Source: UBA2136 sp047635695 | Lineage (GTDB): Bacteria; Pseudomonadota; Alphaproteobacteria; UBA2136 | Direction: 5' to 3' | Assembly (NCBI GenBank): GCA_047635695.1 | Contig: JBLILN010000006.1 | Location: 1 to 64,000 of the forward strand | DNA: 64,000 nucleotides | Part shown: piece after piece, positions 47,511-55,814 of the stretch | Numbering within the stretch: the first letter of the stretch is position 1 | How the letters are laid out: each line of letters starts with the position of its first letter | Notes under the pieces: generated by a model | Databases searched by the model: none | The model's input: the letters and a program-made list of their open reading frames with translations, nothing else | What the model was told of the DNA's origin: nothing | Translations under genes and position numbers: made by a program

Positions 47511-48287
47511 ATGAATGCTTTAAAAATTGGTGCAACAGGTATGCTCGCACAGCAGTCGAACGTCGACGTGCTTGCCAACAACATTGCCAACATTAACACC
47601 ACCGCTTTTAAACGCCAACGTGTTGCCTTTCAGGATCTTCTCTATATGAACGAAACAACACCAGGTGCGACAACATCTTCAACTGACACACAAGCAGCAA
47701 GCGGTGTTCAGTATGGTTTAGGTGTGAATGTGGGTTCTGTTTATCGTAACTTTACACAGGGTGCTGTAACAAGAACTGATGCGCCACTCGATATGTCAAT
47801 ACAAGGACGTGGCTTCTTCAATGTAACCATGCCCGATGGCAGTACAGCTTACACAAGAGACGGTGCTTTTCAGATTGATAAAAACGGTAACATGGTAACA
47901 GGACAAGGTTTTGCCCTTGACCCTGCTATCACACTACCAGCAGACGCCGTTGACCTTAACATTGCCTCAGACGGGACTGTTAGCGCCAAGCTTGGCGAAA
48001 ATATTGTAGAACTTGGGCAAATTACAACGACTATGTTCATTAACGAGTCAGGTCTCGAAGCTATTGGTGACAACCTTTACAAAGAAACAGCTGCTTCTGG
48101 AGGTGCCAGTTCAGTGGTTGCCGGTGAAGATGGCTCGGGTGGTTTACTACAAAAACACCTTGAAGGCTCAAACGTTGATGCCATCGAGGGTATTACAGAC
48201 CTCATTACGGCACAACGTGCCTACGAGTTGAACTCAAAAATCATCACCACTGCCGATGAAATGATGAGTGCAGCCAACCAAATATAA
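47511..48287 (+). CDS. flgG: Flagellar distal rod protein FlgG
   Basis: 258 residues. The N-terminus MNALKIGATGMLAQQSNVDV with NNIANINTTAFKRQR, the core MSIQGRGFF motif and the C-terminal LITAQRAYELNSKIITTADE are diagnostic. It forms the distal rod through the P and L rings. AGGAG precedes the ATG. Confidence 0.95.
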   Translation: MNALKIGATGMLAQQSNVDVLANNIANINTTAFKRQRVAFQDLLYMNETTPGATTSSTDTQAASGVQYGLGVNVGSVYRNFTQGAVTRTDAPLDMSIQGRGFFNVTMPDGSTAYTRDGAFQIDKNGNMVTGQGFALDPAITLPADAVDLNIASDGTVSAKLGENIVELGQITTTMFINESGLEAIGDNLYKETAASGGASSVVAGEDGSGGLLQKHLEGSNVDAIEGITDLITAQRAYELNSKIITTADEMMSAANQI

Positions 48288-48314
48288 TAAGCATTAAAAC
48301 TGGGGAGATATAAA

Positions 48315-48785
48315 ATGTACACGGAAAAACTTATAAAAGGCACCATGATTGCTGTGAGTTTCACACTACTCATGATGGCTGCAGGTATGGCCAACGCAGA
48401 TGAAACGGCCATTATTCCTACCTTAAAGGTAGCAGCCAATAGAGGTGACATGATCACAAGTAATATGCTGACTGAATTAAGCCACCCGAAAAACCAAATC
48501 ACAAGCACCATCATTCGTGATGCTGATAATGTGGTGGGTATGGAAACAACAAGACGCGTTCGTGCCGGTTACCCACTACGCAATAAACAGTTCCGCATTG
48601 CGCCGACTGTTAAAAAAGGACATGTGGTGACGGTTGTTTTTCAAAAAGCAGGTGTTTTACTCACCACTGAAGGCACTGTCATGAACGACGCTGTCGCAGG
48701 TGATTTTGTTAAAATAATGAACAGTGGTTCTAGCCGACTACTACGCGGTATCGTACAAGAAAACGGCACCATTGCCGTCAACTAA
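48315..48785 (+). CDS. flgA: Flagellar P-ring assembly chaperone FlgA (short form)
   Basis: 156 residues with a signal peptide (about 1-28, cleavage after ANA) and a SAF domain (VAANRGDMITSNMLTEL, RRVRAGYPLRNKQFR, VKKGHVVTVVFQKAGVLLTT). E. coli FlgA is about 219 residues; the N-terminal extension is missing here, as in many alphaproteobacteria. It helps FlgI form the periplasmic P ring. Located between flgG and flgH. Confidence 0.87.
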   Translation: MYTEKLIKGTMIAVSFTLLMMAAGMANADETAIIPTLKVAANRGDMITSNMLTELSHPKNQITSTIIRDADNVVGMETTRRVRAGYPLRNKQFRIAPTVKKGHVVTVVFQKAGVLLTTEGTVMNDAVAGDFVKIMNSGSSRLLRGIVQENGTIAVN

Positions 48786-48799
48786 GGGGAGATTATAAA

Positions 48800-49528
48800 A
48801 TGAATAAAACAGCTTTAATAATAACATTATTATTTACATCCACCTCCATGAGCGGCTGTATCTATAACACCAGACCCGAGTTCACACCTGTGAGCCAGTC
48901 CGTCAACACAAAGATGGAAAACCGTATTATGGAAGCCCCTTTGGTTAAACCAAGACAAGAGGCACGTTCTAATGGCTCTCTATGGCAAAAAGGGGCATCA
49001 GGCTTCTTTAAAGACAACCGTGCTAAAGCAGTGGGTGACATTGTGACCGTGGTGGTGAGCGAAAGCGCCAAGGCTGAAGTAGAAGCAACGACCGAGTCAA
49101 ACCGCACACATAACGCACTTGCTGGTGTCGATAAATTGCTAAACCTAACGGGTATGCTGAAGCACGCCTTCCTTGCAGACCCTATTACAGGCAACATACT
49201 GGAAACCGATTCCACACGAAAATTCTCAGGTGACGGTACAACAGAACGTGAAGACAAGCTTGAAGGCCGTATTGCTGCCATGGTGACAGAAGTATTACCA
49301 AACGGTTATTTGGTTATTCAAGGTCAACGTGAAGTGTTGATTAACTATGAATTACAGCAAATGAATATCCGTGGGATTATTCGTACGGAAGATATTACCG
49401 CTGAGAACACCATACCATCGGAAAAAATTGCCGAGGCACGTATCGCTTACACAGGACGTGGCATGGTTGACGAATCTCAGGAAACACAGCCAGCCATCAA
49501 GTTTATTGATAAATGGTTGCCTTGGTAA
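48800..49528 (+). CDS. flgH: Flagellar L-ring lipoprotein FlgH
   Basis: 242 residues. A lipoprotein signal ends in the lipobox SMSGC. The core has SLWQKGASGFFKDNRAKAVG, VGDIVTVVVSESAKAEVE and the C-terminal VLINYELQQMNIRGIIRTED followed by YTGRGMVDES. FlgH forms the outer-membrane L ring. It follows flgA by 14 bases. flgI and flgJ are not next in line. Confidence 0.94.
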   Translation: MNKTALIITLLFTSTSMSGCIYNTRPEFTPVSQSVNTKMENRIMEAPLVKPRQEARSNGSLWQKGASGFFKDNRAKAVGDIVTVVVSESAKAEVEATTESNRTHNALAGVDKLLNLTGMLKHAFLADPITGNILETDSTRKFSGDGTTEREDKLEGRIAAMVTEVLPNGYLVIQGQREVLINYELQQMNIRGIIRTEDITAENTIPSEKIAEARIAYTGRGMVDESQETQPAIKFIDKWLPW

Positions 49529-49700
49529 ACAACGGTCAATATAGCAACAAATAGAAAGTATGCGATGAAAAAGCATTAAAAGAGATTTTAAAAAGGCACA
49601 GGTACACAAGGTTAAAGGTTTGTTTTAAAACCGCCTAAAACCATAAAATTACCCACAAACCTTTATGAAATTTCTTTTTAAATGAGTTTGACTGTGAGTT

Positions 49701-49952
49701 CTCCGAACTTCTCCTCCCCCCCCCAATGGAGGCTTACAGTCAACCCTATGGAGGTCAACCTCTCTTATCTTCTCTCCCCCCCCCTTGAGAAGTTGGCCGC
49801 CAACCTTGAAGCGTAGAAAAAGAACAAGAACTTTAACGCGTTTCATGGCCCCGCCGGAAGTTTCAAGTAGAAACTTCTACCCCGGGTGGTTCAAGTAGAA
49901 TTGCCCACCCATTAAAAAGCCCCCATTCTCCCCCCCCCGGGGGCTTTTTTCT
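49701..49952 (+). ncRNA. Chain of hairpins with C9 tracts (possible structured RNA and terminator)
   Basis: Between flgH and the next gene lie at least five consecutive inverted repeats. CTCC...GGAG encloses C9 (49716-49724). CTTCTC (49769-49774) pairs with GAGAAG (49787-49792) around C9 (49776-49784). GAAGTTTC / GAAACTTC (49857-49877) has loop AAGTA. GGGTGG / CCACCC (49884-49910) has the same TTCAAGTAGAA inside. AAAAAGCCCCC / GGGGGCTTTTT (49914-49949) encloses C9 (49930-49938) and ends in T, so it should terminate. No protein frame explains it. Confidence 0.5.
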
Positions 49953-50049
49953 TTGTAGGCATAAAAATTTTAAGCCAATAATATAAAAAAAAGAGACAAC
50001 AGGTGCGCGAGAGCATCAATACCCTGATAAAAACTTATAAACATATTGC

Positions 50050-50066
50050 TTGGCGTGGATATTGCA
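50050..50066 (+). promoter_or_regulatory. Sigma-54 type promoter of the secreted-protein gene
   Basis: TTGGCGTGGATATTGCA has GG and GC 10 bases apart and a consensus TTGCA -12 box, 62 bases before the ATG at 50112. Confidence 0.75.
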
Positions 50067-50111
50067 AACTAAAATGCTTATAATATATATTGAATAAATA
50101 AGGAAAAAAAC

Positions 50112-50597
50112 ATGCTTCGTCGAATATGTGCAACCACAGTTTTAAGTTTGGTTTTGCCAAGTATGGCTTTTTCAGCATGTTTACCTGCGGCTCTTTGTAC
50201 GAAGGTAACAGGCCTTGCCGATGTGGCACTGGGTACTTGGGGCGGCAGTGGTGACCTAACAAGCAACTATACAATGTGCGCTTATGTACAAAATGACAAC
50301 GAAAGTAACTATACAGTCACAGGTTCCGGTACGGGTGCAGGCAGCGCCTATATCATTAGCAGTGGTGCTAAAGACATTCCCGTCACTGTTGAATATGAAG
50401 AAAGTGGTGCGGGCGGTTGGGTTGGCCTTACACCTACAGCCATCACTACCTTTGCAAACCCCAACACAGCCGATGAAGACTGCGCTGTGGGCGGTAATAG
50501 CGCCAAAGTGCGTGTTACAATACCATCAGCCAATATGGACTATGCCACGGCAGGTACCTACACAGGCACTGTCACGCTTGTAACATCCCCCGATTAA
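50112..50597 (+). CDS. Secreted beta-sandwich protein, spore-coat-U/fimbrial-like
   Basis: 161 residues with a signal peptide (about 1-21, cleavage after FSA). The mature part has paired Cys, a VTGLADVALGTWGG opening, glycine- and threonine-rich strands, and an ending AGTYTGTVTLVTSPD. This pattern resembles spore-coat-U and DUF4402-type pilin-like proteins that form surface beta-sandwiches. It is single, without chaperone or usher genes nearby, and has its own sigma-54 type promoter. Surface or flagellum-associated function is inferred. Confidence 0.65.
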   Translation: MLRRICATTVLSLVLPSMAFSACLPAALCTKVTGLADVALGTWGGSGDLTSNYTMCAYVQNDNESNYTVTGSGTGAGSAYIISSGAKDIPVTVEYEESGAGGWVGLTPTAITTFANPNTADEDCAVGGNSAKVRVTIPSANMDYATAGTYTGTVTLVTSPD

Positions 50598-50706
50598 AAG
50601 CTGAAATTTTTCAAAAGTTATGCGAAAACAAGGCTATTGACACAGGTAAATAAATTGTATACCCTATTTACAAACATACATTTTCTTTTCACATACTCAC
50701 TTCTTT

Positions 50707-50719
50707 GAGGTAAAACCTT
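50707..50719 (+). promoter_or_regulatory. Small hairpin over the ribosome site of the 50720 gene
   Basis: GAGGT AAA ACCTT: AGGT pairs with ACCT (plus one G-U) immediately before the ATG, hiding the Shine-Dalgarno. Confidence 0.4.
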
Positions 50720-51046
50720 ATGAAATATTTAATTTTTATAGCCCTCGTCTTCTGTGGTTATGCCACCGTAGAATCAGGCATTGTCCCTGCAAGCAACGAA
50801 CTATTTTCAACATTTAATACACTGGCGACGTTATTAATAGTAGTGGGGATATTCATAATATACCATCCAAATAAAGCCATCCATTATACTGGTATAAGCA
50901 TATTTGCCTTTGGCACAGGTATGCGTGCAGGCTCATTTCTTATCTTAAACAATGACACAACAGACACCGTTATTTTATTGATCTTCTCAGTCCTTCTTTT
51001 TGGCTTCCTTAATTGGGTACGAGACACGATGATCCAAAAAAAATAA
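50720..51046 (+). CDS. Small integral membrane protein of unknown function
   Basis: 108 residues with three or four hydrophobic segments (about 1-18, 31-48, 55-74 and 79-97). No motif was recognised. The start has a hairpin-masked GAGGT site. It is followed at 51061-51090 by a terminator and lies between the secreted-protein gene and flhB on the opposite strand. Confidence 0.55.
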   Translation: MKYLIFIALVFCGYATVESGIVPASNELFSTFNTLATLLIVVGIFIIYHPNKAIHYTGISIFAFGTGMRAGSFLILNNDTTDTVILLIFSVLLFGFLNWVRDTMIQKK

Positions 51047-51060
51047 CATTTTAATCGAAA

Positions 51061-51090
51061 AAAAACCTCCCTTATGGGGAGGCTTTTTTA
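51061..51090. terminator. Terminator after the small membrane protein
   Basis: AAAAACCTCCC and GGGGAGG with a T6 tail, loop TTAT. Confidence 0.85.
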
Positions 51091-51233
51091 TGTCGTCATA
51101 AAGTTATGACATCAATTTTTTAGCGCTTGAGGGCGTAGATAAAGGTTTGCTTTCATATAGGTCATTGAAGATGATAAATTATATCTTTTATTGCGCGCGC
51201 CTAGCAAGATAGGTAAGAAATAAAATAGGTGAT

Positions 51234-52301
51234 TTAGCGTTTCAGTGCATATATGAAAGCGACAACCTTTGCAACGGCTTCATATAAATCAAGCGGAATT
51301 TCTTCGTTAATTTCGGCTTCTGCGTAAAGTTTCCTGGCCAGCGGCGGGTCTTCGTACATAGGAATATAATGCTCTGCCGCAATTTCACGGATACGCAAAG
51401 CAATAGTATCCACCCCCATGGCCACAACTCTTGGTGCTTGTTCTTTTTCTTTATCATAACGCATGGCAACGGCGTAATGGGTGGGGTTTGTTACCACCAC
51501 GTCGGCAGTAGGAATTTCCTGCATCATACGAGCTCTTGCCCTGTCCATACGAATTTGACGTTGGCGCCCTTTAATGTGCGGGTCACCTTCGGTGTCTTTA
51601 TATTCGTCCTTCATTTCCTTGCGGCTCATACGCTGCTCTTTGGTGTATTGCGCTTTTTGAAACATAAAGTCCACCACCGCCAAAATAAAAACGACGGAAA
51701 GTACAGCCAGTAACAAACGAATAATTACCGTTTCAACCGTTGTGGCTAAGTCCATCACTGTTTTACCAATAAGGCTTATAAATTCCTCACCATGGGCAGT
51801 TAAAACAAAGTAAATAATGGCACCAATAACCACCATTTTAGCAAAAGATTTTAAAAACTCTGCAAATGACTTGATGCTAAACATACGCTCTAAGCCCTTT
51901 ATAAGGGATATTTTTGATAATTTGGGTTTAATAGGTTCAACAGTTAACATCCAGCCGTTTTGTATAAAACCACCTAAATATGCAAAGATCATCAATAACG
52001 CAAAGGTTGGTGCTAAAACTTGTGCGAGTTCAAGTACCATATAAAGCATGCTATCACCCAGCATCGCCTTGTCAGAAAGGCGTTTAACACCCAATTCGCT
52101 GAAGGTGCCGCCAAACAAGTTCAGTAAACGTTCCCAAGCAAATCGTAATGTTGTGACCAGCGCTAATAAAATAGCAAAAAGGACAAAAAAGTTATTCACC
52201 TCTTTGCTTTTGGGTACGTTACCTTGCTCTTTCGCCTTGGAGAGCTTCCGCTCGCTGGGTTCCTCGGTTTTTGAGCTTTTATCTTCATCATCATCAGCCA
52301 T
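51234..52301 (-). CDS. flhB: Flagellar export apparatus protein FlhB
   Basis: 355 residues. The charged N-terminus (DKSSKTEEPSERKLSKAKEQ) precedes four membrane helices, and the cytoplasmic C-terminal domain contains the self-cleavage motif NPTH (VVVTNPTHYAVAMRYD). FlhB switches the export gate from rod/hook to filament substrates. The tail after the NPTH domain is of normal length. Transcribed opposite to flgBC-fliE; I see no sigma-54 site before it. Confidence 0.94.
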   Translation of the reverse strand: MADDDEDKSSKTEEPSERKLSKAKEQGNVPKSKEVNNFFVLFAILLALVTTLRFAWERLLNLFGGTFSELGVKRLSDKAMLGDSMLYMVLELAQVLAPTFALLMIFAYLGGFIQNGWMLTVEPIKPKLSKISLIKGLERMFSIKSFAEFLKSFAKMVVIGAIIYFVLTAHGEEFISLIGKTVMDLATTVETVIIRLLLAVLSVVFILAVVDFMFQKAQYTKEQRMSRKEMKDEYKDTEGDPHIKGRQRQIRMDRARARMMQEIPTADVVVTNPTHYAVAMRYDKEKEQAPRVVAMGVDTIALRIREIAAEHYIPMYEDPPLARKLYAEAEINEEIPLDLYEAVAKVVAFIYALKR

Positions 52302-52493
52302 AAACGCAGTTTAACGGAAATGACACCGATTTGCATTTTATTTTTTGATAGACAGCTTAGTACTCATAAACACCTACATTTTTATGAAGAGGTAGATAAG
52401 GTTGCCTAGTTAATTATTTTAGCCGTGAAGGCTATAATTCATAGCTGATACTGTGAAAAAAATAAAATAGGCAATCTTAGATGCTTCTTCAAG

Positions 52494-52510
52494 TTGGCAT
52501 GGTATATGCA
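52494..52510 (+). promoter_or_regulatory. Sigma-54 type promoter of flgBC-fliE
   Basis: TTGGCATGGTATATGCA, GG and GC 10 bases apart, 53 bases before the flgB ATG. Confidence 0.75.
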
Positions 52511-52546
52511 ATATAGACAGTGGGAGAATAAAACTGGGAGAATACC

Positions 52547-52921
52547 ATGCCGCAAAACGTGCACATGTCATTGAAACATAGAATGAACTACTTGATAGAG
52601 CGCCAAGGCGTTGTTTCAGGTAACATTGCCAACGCATCAACACCTGGCTATTTAGCGAAGGACATTTCCTTTGAAAAGCTTGTGCAAAGCAATGGCATGA
52701 AGATGTCTAAAACATCTGGCGCTCACCTTACAGGTAAAATAACAGGCGGCGACCATAAAATGACAACCAGCACTGACGGTATTCGTCATGACGGTAACTC
52801 TGTTAAAATGGATACAGAAATGCTTAAACTCCAAGAAATTCAAATGCACTATCGTTTAGCAACACAGCTTTACAAGAAACAAGTTGGGTTCCAAAAAATG
52901 GCGCTTGGCCGTAGTCAATAA
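52547..52921 (+). CDS. flgB: Flagellar proximal rod protein FlgB
   Basis: 124 residues. The N-terminal rod motif is GVVSGNIANASTPGYLAKDI, and the C-terminal helix EMLKLQEIQMHYRLATQLYK is typical. FlgB is at the base of the rod. The start follows GGGAGAATACC. It leads an operon with flgC and fliE. Confidence 0.92.
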   Translation: MPQNVHMSLKHRMNYLIERQGVVSGNIANASTPGYLAKDISFEKLVQSNGMKMSKTSGAHLTGKITGGDHKMTTSTDGIRHDGNSVKMDTEMLKLQEIQMHYRLATQLYKKQVGFQKMALGRSQ

Positions 52922-52935
52922 GGGAGAAATGAACC

Positions 52936-53343
52936 ATGGATTTAATGAAATCAATCGGCGTTAGTACAAGTGGCATGAACGCACAGAGTGCACGTATGCA
53001 GGTCATTTCTGAGAATATTGCCAATGCGGAATCGATCGTCACAGAAAATGGTGGTCCCTACCGTCGCAAACTTATCACATTCGAATCGATGGTTAATCGC
53101 CAAACGGGGCTTACAGAAGTGCAGGTTAAAAACATTAAGTCTGACTACGAAACACCACTGAATTATGAGTACCAGCCTCACCATCCGCTTGCTGACTCAA
53201 AAGGTTTTTTAGCGAAACCAAACGTCAGTACACTCATTGAAAAGGTCGACATGCGTGACGCAGCTCGTGCCTATGAGGCCAATATGGCGGCTATTGAATC
53301 TGCTAAGGCAATGATGGTAAAATCATTAGACCTACTCAAATAA
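52936..53343 (+). CDS. flgC: Flagellar proximal rod protein FlgC
   Basis: 135 residues. It has MKSIGVSTSGMNAQSARMQV, SENIANAES and the C-terminal helix DMRDAARAYEANMAAIESAK. Rod component adjacent to FlgB. GGGAG precedes the start; it lies 14 bases after flgB. Confidence 0.94.
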   Translation: MDLMKSIGVSTSGMNAQSARMQVISENIANAESIVTENGGPYRRKLITFESMVNRQTGLTEVQVKNIKSDYETPLNYEYQPHHPLADSKGFLAKPNVSTLIEKVDMRDAARAYEANMAAIESAKAMMVKSLDLLK

Positions 53344-53369
53344 ACAATAAGTAAGGGGAAGCATATATC

Positions 53370-53663
53370 ATGAAAATTGAAGGTTTACTAAATAGCACAC
53401 TGGGTGGTTCAACATCTCTTAGTGGTAAGACACCATCAACAGGAAACGCCTTTGGCGACATGGTGACAAAAGCCCTGACAAAAACAGCCGATGCACAAAA
53501 ACAGTCTGAAGCCATGACACAAGCTGCGGCTTCTGGTGAAAATGTGCCCATGCACGAAGTTATTCAAGCTGTCGGTGACGCTGAACTTACATTGCAAACC
53601 ATGCTCACCGTACGTGACAAAGCCATTGAAGCTTACCAAGAAATATTGCGTATGCCTATTTAG
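53370..53663 (+). CDS. fliE: Flagellar hook-basal body protein FliE
   Basis: 97 residues. The C-terminal half (MHEVIQAVGDAELTLQTMLT with VRDKAIEAYQEILRMPI) is the conserved FliE motif that joins the MS ring to the rod. Last gene of the operon, followed by a terminator at 53683. Confidence 0.93.
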   Translation: MKIEGLLNSTLGGSTSLSGKTPSTGNAFGDMVTKALTKTADAQKQSEAMTQAAASGENVPMHEVIQAVGDAELTLQTMLTVRDKAIEAYQEILRMPI

Positions 53664-53682
53664 CCATTTTCGCGTTTTAATT

Positions 53683-53713
53683 TAAAGTACTCTACTTAGG
53701 TAGGGTGCTTTTT
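53683..53713 (+). terminator. Terminator of flgBC-fliE
   Basis: AAAGTACTCTAC and GTAGGGTGCTTT form a hairpin with a few mismatches and a T7 tail. Confidence 0.75.
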
Positions 53714-53807
53714 TTACACATAGAGTCTACGAATGAGCATCAAACACTTGTCAGATAAGGCATCTATCCGTATAGTTTAATTTTTATAAATAAATGGAGC
53801 CTCATCT

Positions 53808-54569
53808 ATGAAAAAATTAATCATAACCGCATTGTTCGTACTGACATCTATGCCAGTATGGGCAGATGATGTTCAAAAACCATGGAGCTTTGCCCTCGGT
53901 GCCTTTAGCCATATTAGCCCCGACTATATGGGATCGGGCAATTATGAAGGTGGTGTTTCACCCTATTTTGATGCCACATACCAGTGGGATAATCACAAAA
54001 ACTATGTATTCTTACGTTCAAATGGTGGCCTTGGCGTGCAAACACGCGTCGGTCAAGCCATTGTGGGGACGTCACTTGGTTACCGTGGTGGCCGAGAACG
54101 CGAAGAAAATACAGTTCTTGCAGGGATGGACGGTGTCGATGATACAGCCACTGCCAACCTTTTTTGGCGCTATGGCCACAACCAATATAATGGCGGTATT
54201 AATCTTTCAAAAGGGTTGAACGGCGCTAATAACGGCCTTGTTATAGCGGCAAACATTGGTTGTAACTGCAAATTAAGCGAAAAATTAACAGGTTCAGCAT
54301 CGTTTAATGCTGCGTGGGCTGACGACACATACATGAACGATTATTTTGGCGTAAACGCCAGTGAAGCGACAGCATCGAGACGTGCCTATAAAGGCAGTAA
54401 AGGCCTTTTAAACTATGGTGTTAACTTTGGTTTAAGCTACAAGCTGCAAGAAAAACAGCATATCTCAATCGGCTCAGGATTAAGTAAAATAGCCAAAGCC
54501 GACGACAGCCCAATTGTAGAAGAAGAAATACAAGCACGCCTGAGTATTGGTTATATTTATAACTTTTAA
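53808..54569 (+). CDS. MipA/OmpV family outer-membrane protein
   Basis: 253 residues with a signal peptide (1-19, cleavage after VWA) and alternating beta-barrel sequence. Landmarks are DYMGSGNYEGGVSPYFDATY, a GTSLGYRGGRERE turn, FWRYGHNQYNGGINLSKGLN and the terminal aromatic in GYIYNF. MipA/OmpV proteins are barrels linked to murein scaffolding or osmotic response. Monocistronic, with a strong terminator that doubles as the leader of the next gene. Confidence 0.87.
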   Translation: MKKLIITALFVLTSMPVWADDVQKPWSFALGAFSHISPDYMGSGNYEGGVSPYFDATYQWDNHKNYVFLRSNGGLGVQTRVGQAIVGTSLGYRGGREREENTVLAGMDGVDDTATANLFWRYGHNQYNGGINLSKGLNGANNGLVIAANIGCNCKLSEKLTGSASFNAAWADDTYMNDYFGVNASEATASRRAYKGSKGLLNYGVNFGLSYKLQEKQHISIGSGLSKIAKADDSPIVEEEIQARLSIGYIYNF

Positions 54570-54589
54570 GGCTATATTAAAAATGTTAT

Positions 54590-54622
54590 AAAAAGGTTAT
54601 GCGTACACGCGTAACCTTTTTT
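54590..54622 (+). terminator. Terminator of the MipA/OmpV gene
   Basis: AAAAAGGTTATGCG pairs with CGCGTAACCTTTTTT around TACA, 20 bases after the stop. Confidence 0.9.
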
Positions 54623-54643
54623 ACCTTTTACAGGAGGCATTGT

Positions 54644-55213
54644 ATGCCCTTACTTCAGCTTAAACTCATTGATTTTTTAAATGACATGGCAGACCCCCGA
54701 AAAGACGCCCTGCTCAATATTTACACCGATTACAATGATATTTTCCATTTTGCCGCAGGATCAAGCAGCAAACACCAAGCCTGGCAAGGTGGCTACGCCG
54801 ACCATATCGCAGAAATTTTGCGTATTAACCGCGCCACTTATCAAGCCCTTTCAAATATACGCCCCTTACCTTTTACAGAGGACAGCGCCCTTATTGCCCT
54901 TTTTTTTCATGATATGGAAAAGCCGTTCAAGTATGGCCCAAAAGATAATACCCTATGTAAAAATTGGCATGAACACATGAAACATAACAAACTAAACTGG
55001 CACCAAGTTAAAGATAAAATTTTAGATGAAATGCAAAAAGATTATCATTTCAAATTCTCCAGCGACGAATTGAACGCTCTTCAATACACCCACGGTGAAG
55101 GTGATGACTACAGCCCAAAAAAACGTATAGCAAGCCCTTTGGCGGCACATGTACACCACTGCGACAACACCTCGGCACGCATTTGGCATAGTGAGGGCAA
55201 AGGTTTAAGTTAA
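54644..55213 (+). CDS. HD-domain protein of unknown substrate
   Basis: 189 residues from the ATG at 54644, preceded by CAGGAGG. The sequence has spaced metal-ligand candidates of an HD phosphohydrolase: the His in GGYADHIAEIL, the pair in FFHDMEKPFKYG and the C-terminal HVHHCDNTSARIW. No known subfamily was recognised. No regulatory domain is attached. It is a single gene between the porin terminator and a terminator at 55219-55251. Confidence 0.65.
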   Translation: MPLLQLKLIDFLNDMADPRKDALLNIYTDYNDIFHFAAGSSSKHQAWQGGYADHIAEILRINRATYQALSNIRPLPFTEDSALIALFFHDMEKPFKYGPKDNTLCKNWHEHMKHNKLNWHQVKDKILDEMQKDYHFKFSSDELNALQYTHGEGDDYSPKKRIASPLAAHVHHCDNTSARIWHSEGKGLS

Positions 55214-55218
55214 TCGAC

Positions 55219-55251
55219 AAAAAAAAGCACCCTAACAGATGCTTTTTTTAC
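55219..55251 (+). terminator. Terminator after the HD-domain gene
   Basis: AAAAAGCA and TGCTTTTTT arms around an unpaired decamer, ending in T7. It also serves the convergent small gene. Confidence 0.65.
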
Positions 55252-55265
55252 GCTATAGCTGTGCG

Positions 55266-55589
55266 CTACGGTAGTTCGCTTGCAATACTTTCAACAATGT
55301 CATCATAGTTGCTGGCACGGGTCATGTCACCACCGTCACCGTCAATGTTCAAAGCATGTTCACCTAAAATATCCATATCATGTGACATAAGAAGCAAAAA
55401 AGCCATAAAAAGCTTATCTTCATCGGCATCCGTATCCTGGTTAAACTCTTTAATAATGGCAAAACCGTCTATAGGTTCTGCTAATTTTTTAACACGCTGA
55501 GCGGTATCTAAAAAAAAGTCTTTTGATATTGATATGCCGTCATTGGATTGAGAATCTTTTAAAAGATCAACGTTTATAGGATTAATCAT
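55266..55589 (-). CDS. Orphan acidic 107-residue protein
   Basis: Start at ATG 55589 (MINPINVDLLKDSQSNDGIS); an upstream TTG start would lie inside the ribosome site. The product is acidic, helical and soluble, with HDMDILGEHALNIDGDGGDM near the C-terminus. No family was recognised. Its GGAGG is enclosed in a perfect hairpin (55594-55611) similar to those before 40668 and 41071. Confidence 0.55.
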   Translation of the reverse strand: MINPINVDLLKDSQSNDGISISKDFFLDTAQRVKKLAEPIDGFAIIKEFNQDTDADEDKLFMAFLLLMSHDMDILGEHALNIDGDGGDMTRASNYDDIVESIASELP

Positions 55590-55593
55590 AATG

Positions 55594-55611
55594 ATAACCT
55601 CCAAAGGTTAT
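55594..55611 (-). promoter_or_regulatory. Hairpin masking the ribosome site of the 55589 gene
   Basis: On the minus strand ATAACC, TTTGGA, GGTTAT: six perfect pairs (seven with the U-A closing pair) with the GGAGG site split between loop and stem, five bases before the ATG. Confidence 0.55.
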
Positions 55612-55770
55612 GGTTGCCCATAGAGGGGCATCGGGGGGTGTAAAAAGGTGTTTTGTGGTGCGTTGCGGGTTAAATTAGCCCTGCACATTTAAAAGTTAAA
55701 GAAAGATTTTTTATTATAAAAAACAAGCTAACACGGCCGTAACCCCTTGTCAATATGAGATACAGCCATA

Positions 55771-55799
55771 AAAAAAACACCTCAAAAGAGGTGTTTTTT
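55771..55799. terminator. Terminator before the small-gene cluster
   Basis: AAAAACACCTC pairs with GAGGTGTTTTT around AAAA, with A and T tracts on both sides. Confidence 0.85.
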
Positions 55800-55814
55800 C
55801 GTGATCGTTAAAGG

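Noticed and set aside
49649..49846. A 65-codon minus-strand frame over the C9 hairpins
   Set aside because: Poly-Gly and Lys/Arg from the G tracts; no ribosome site and no family-like sequence. The region is better explained by RNA structure.
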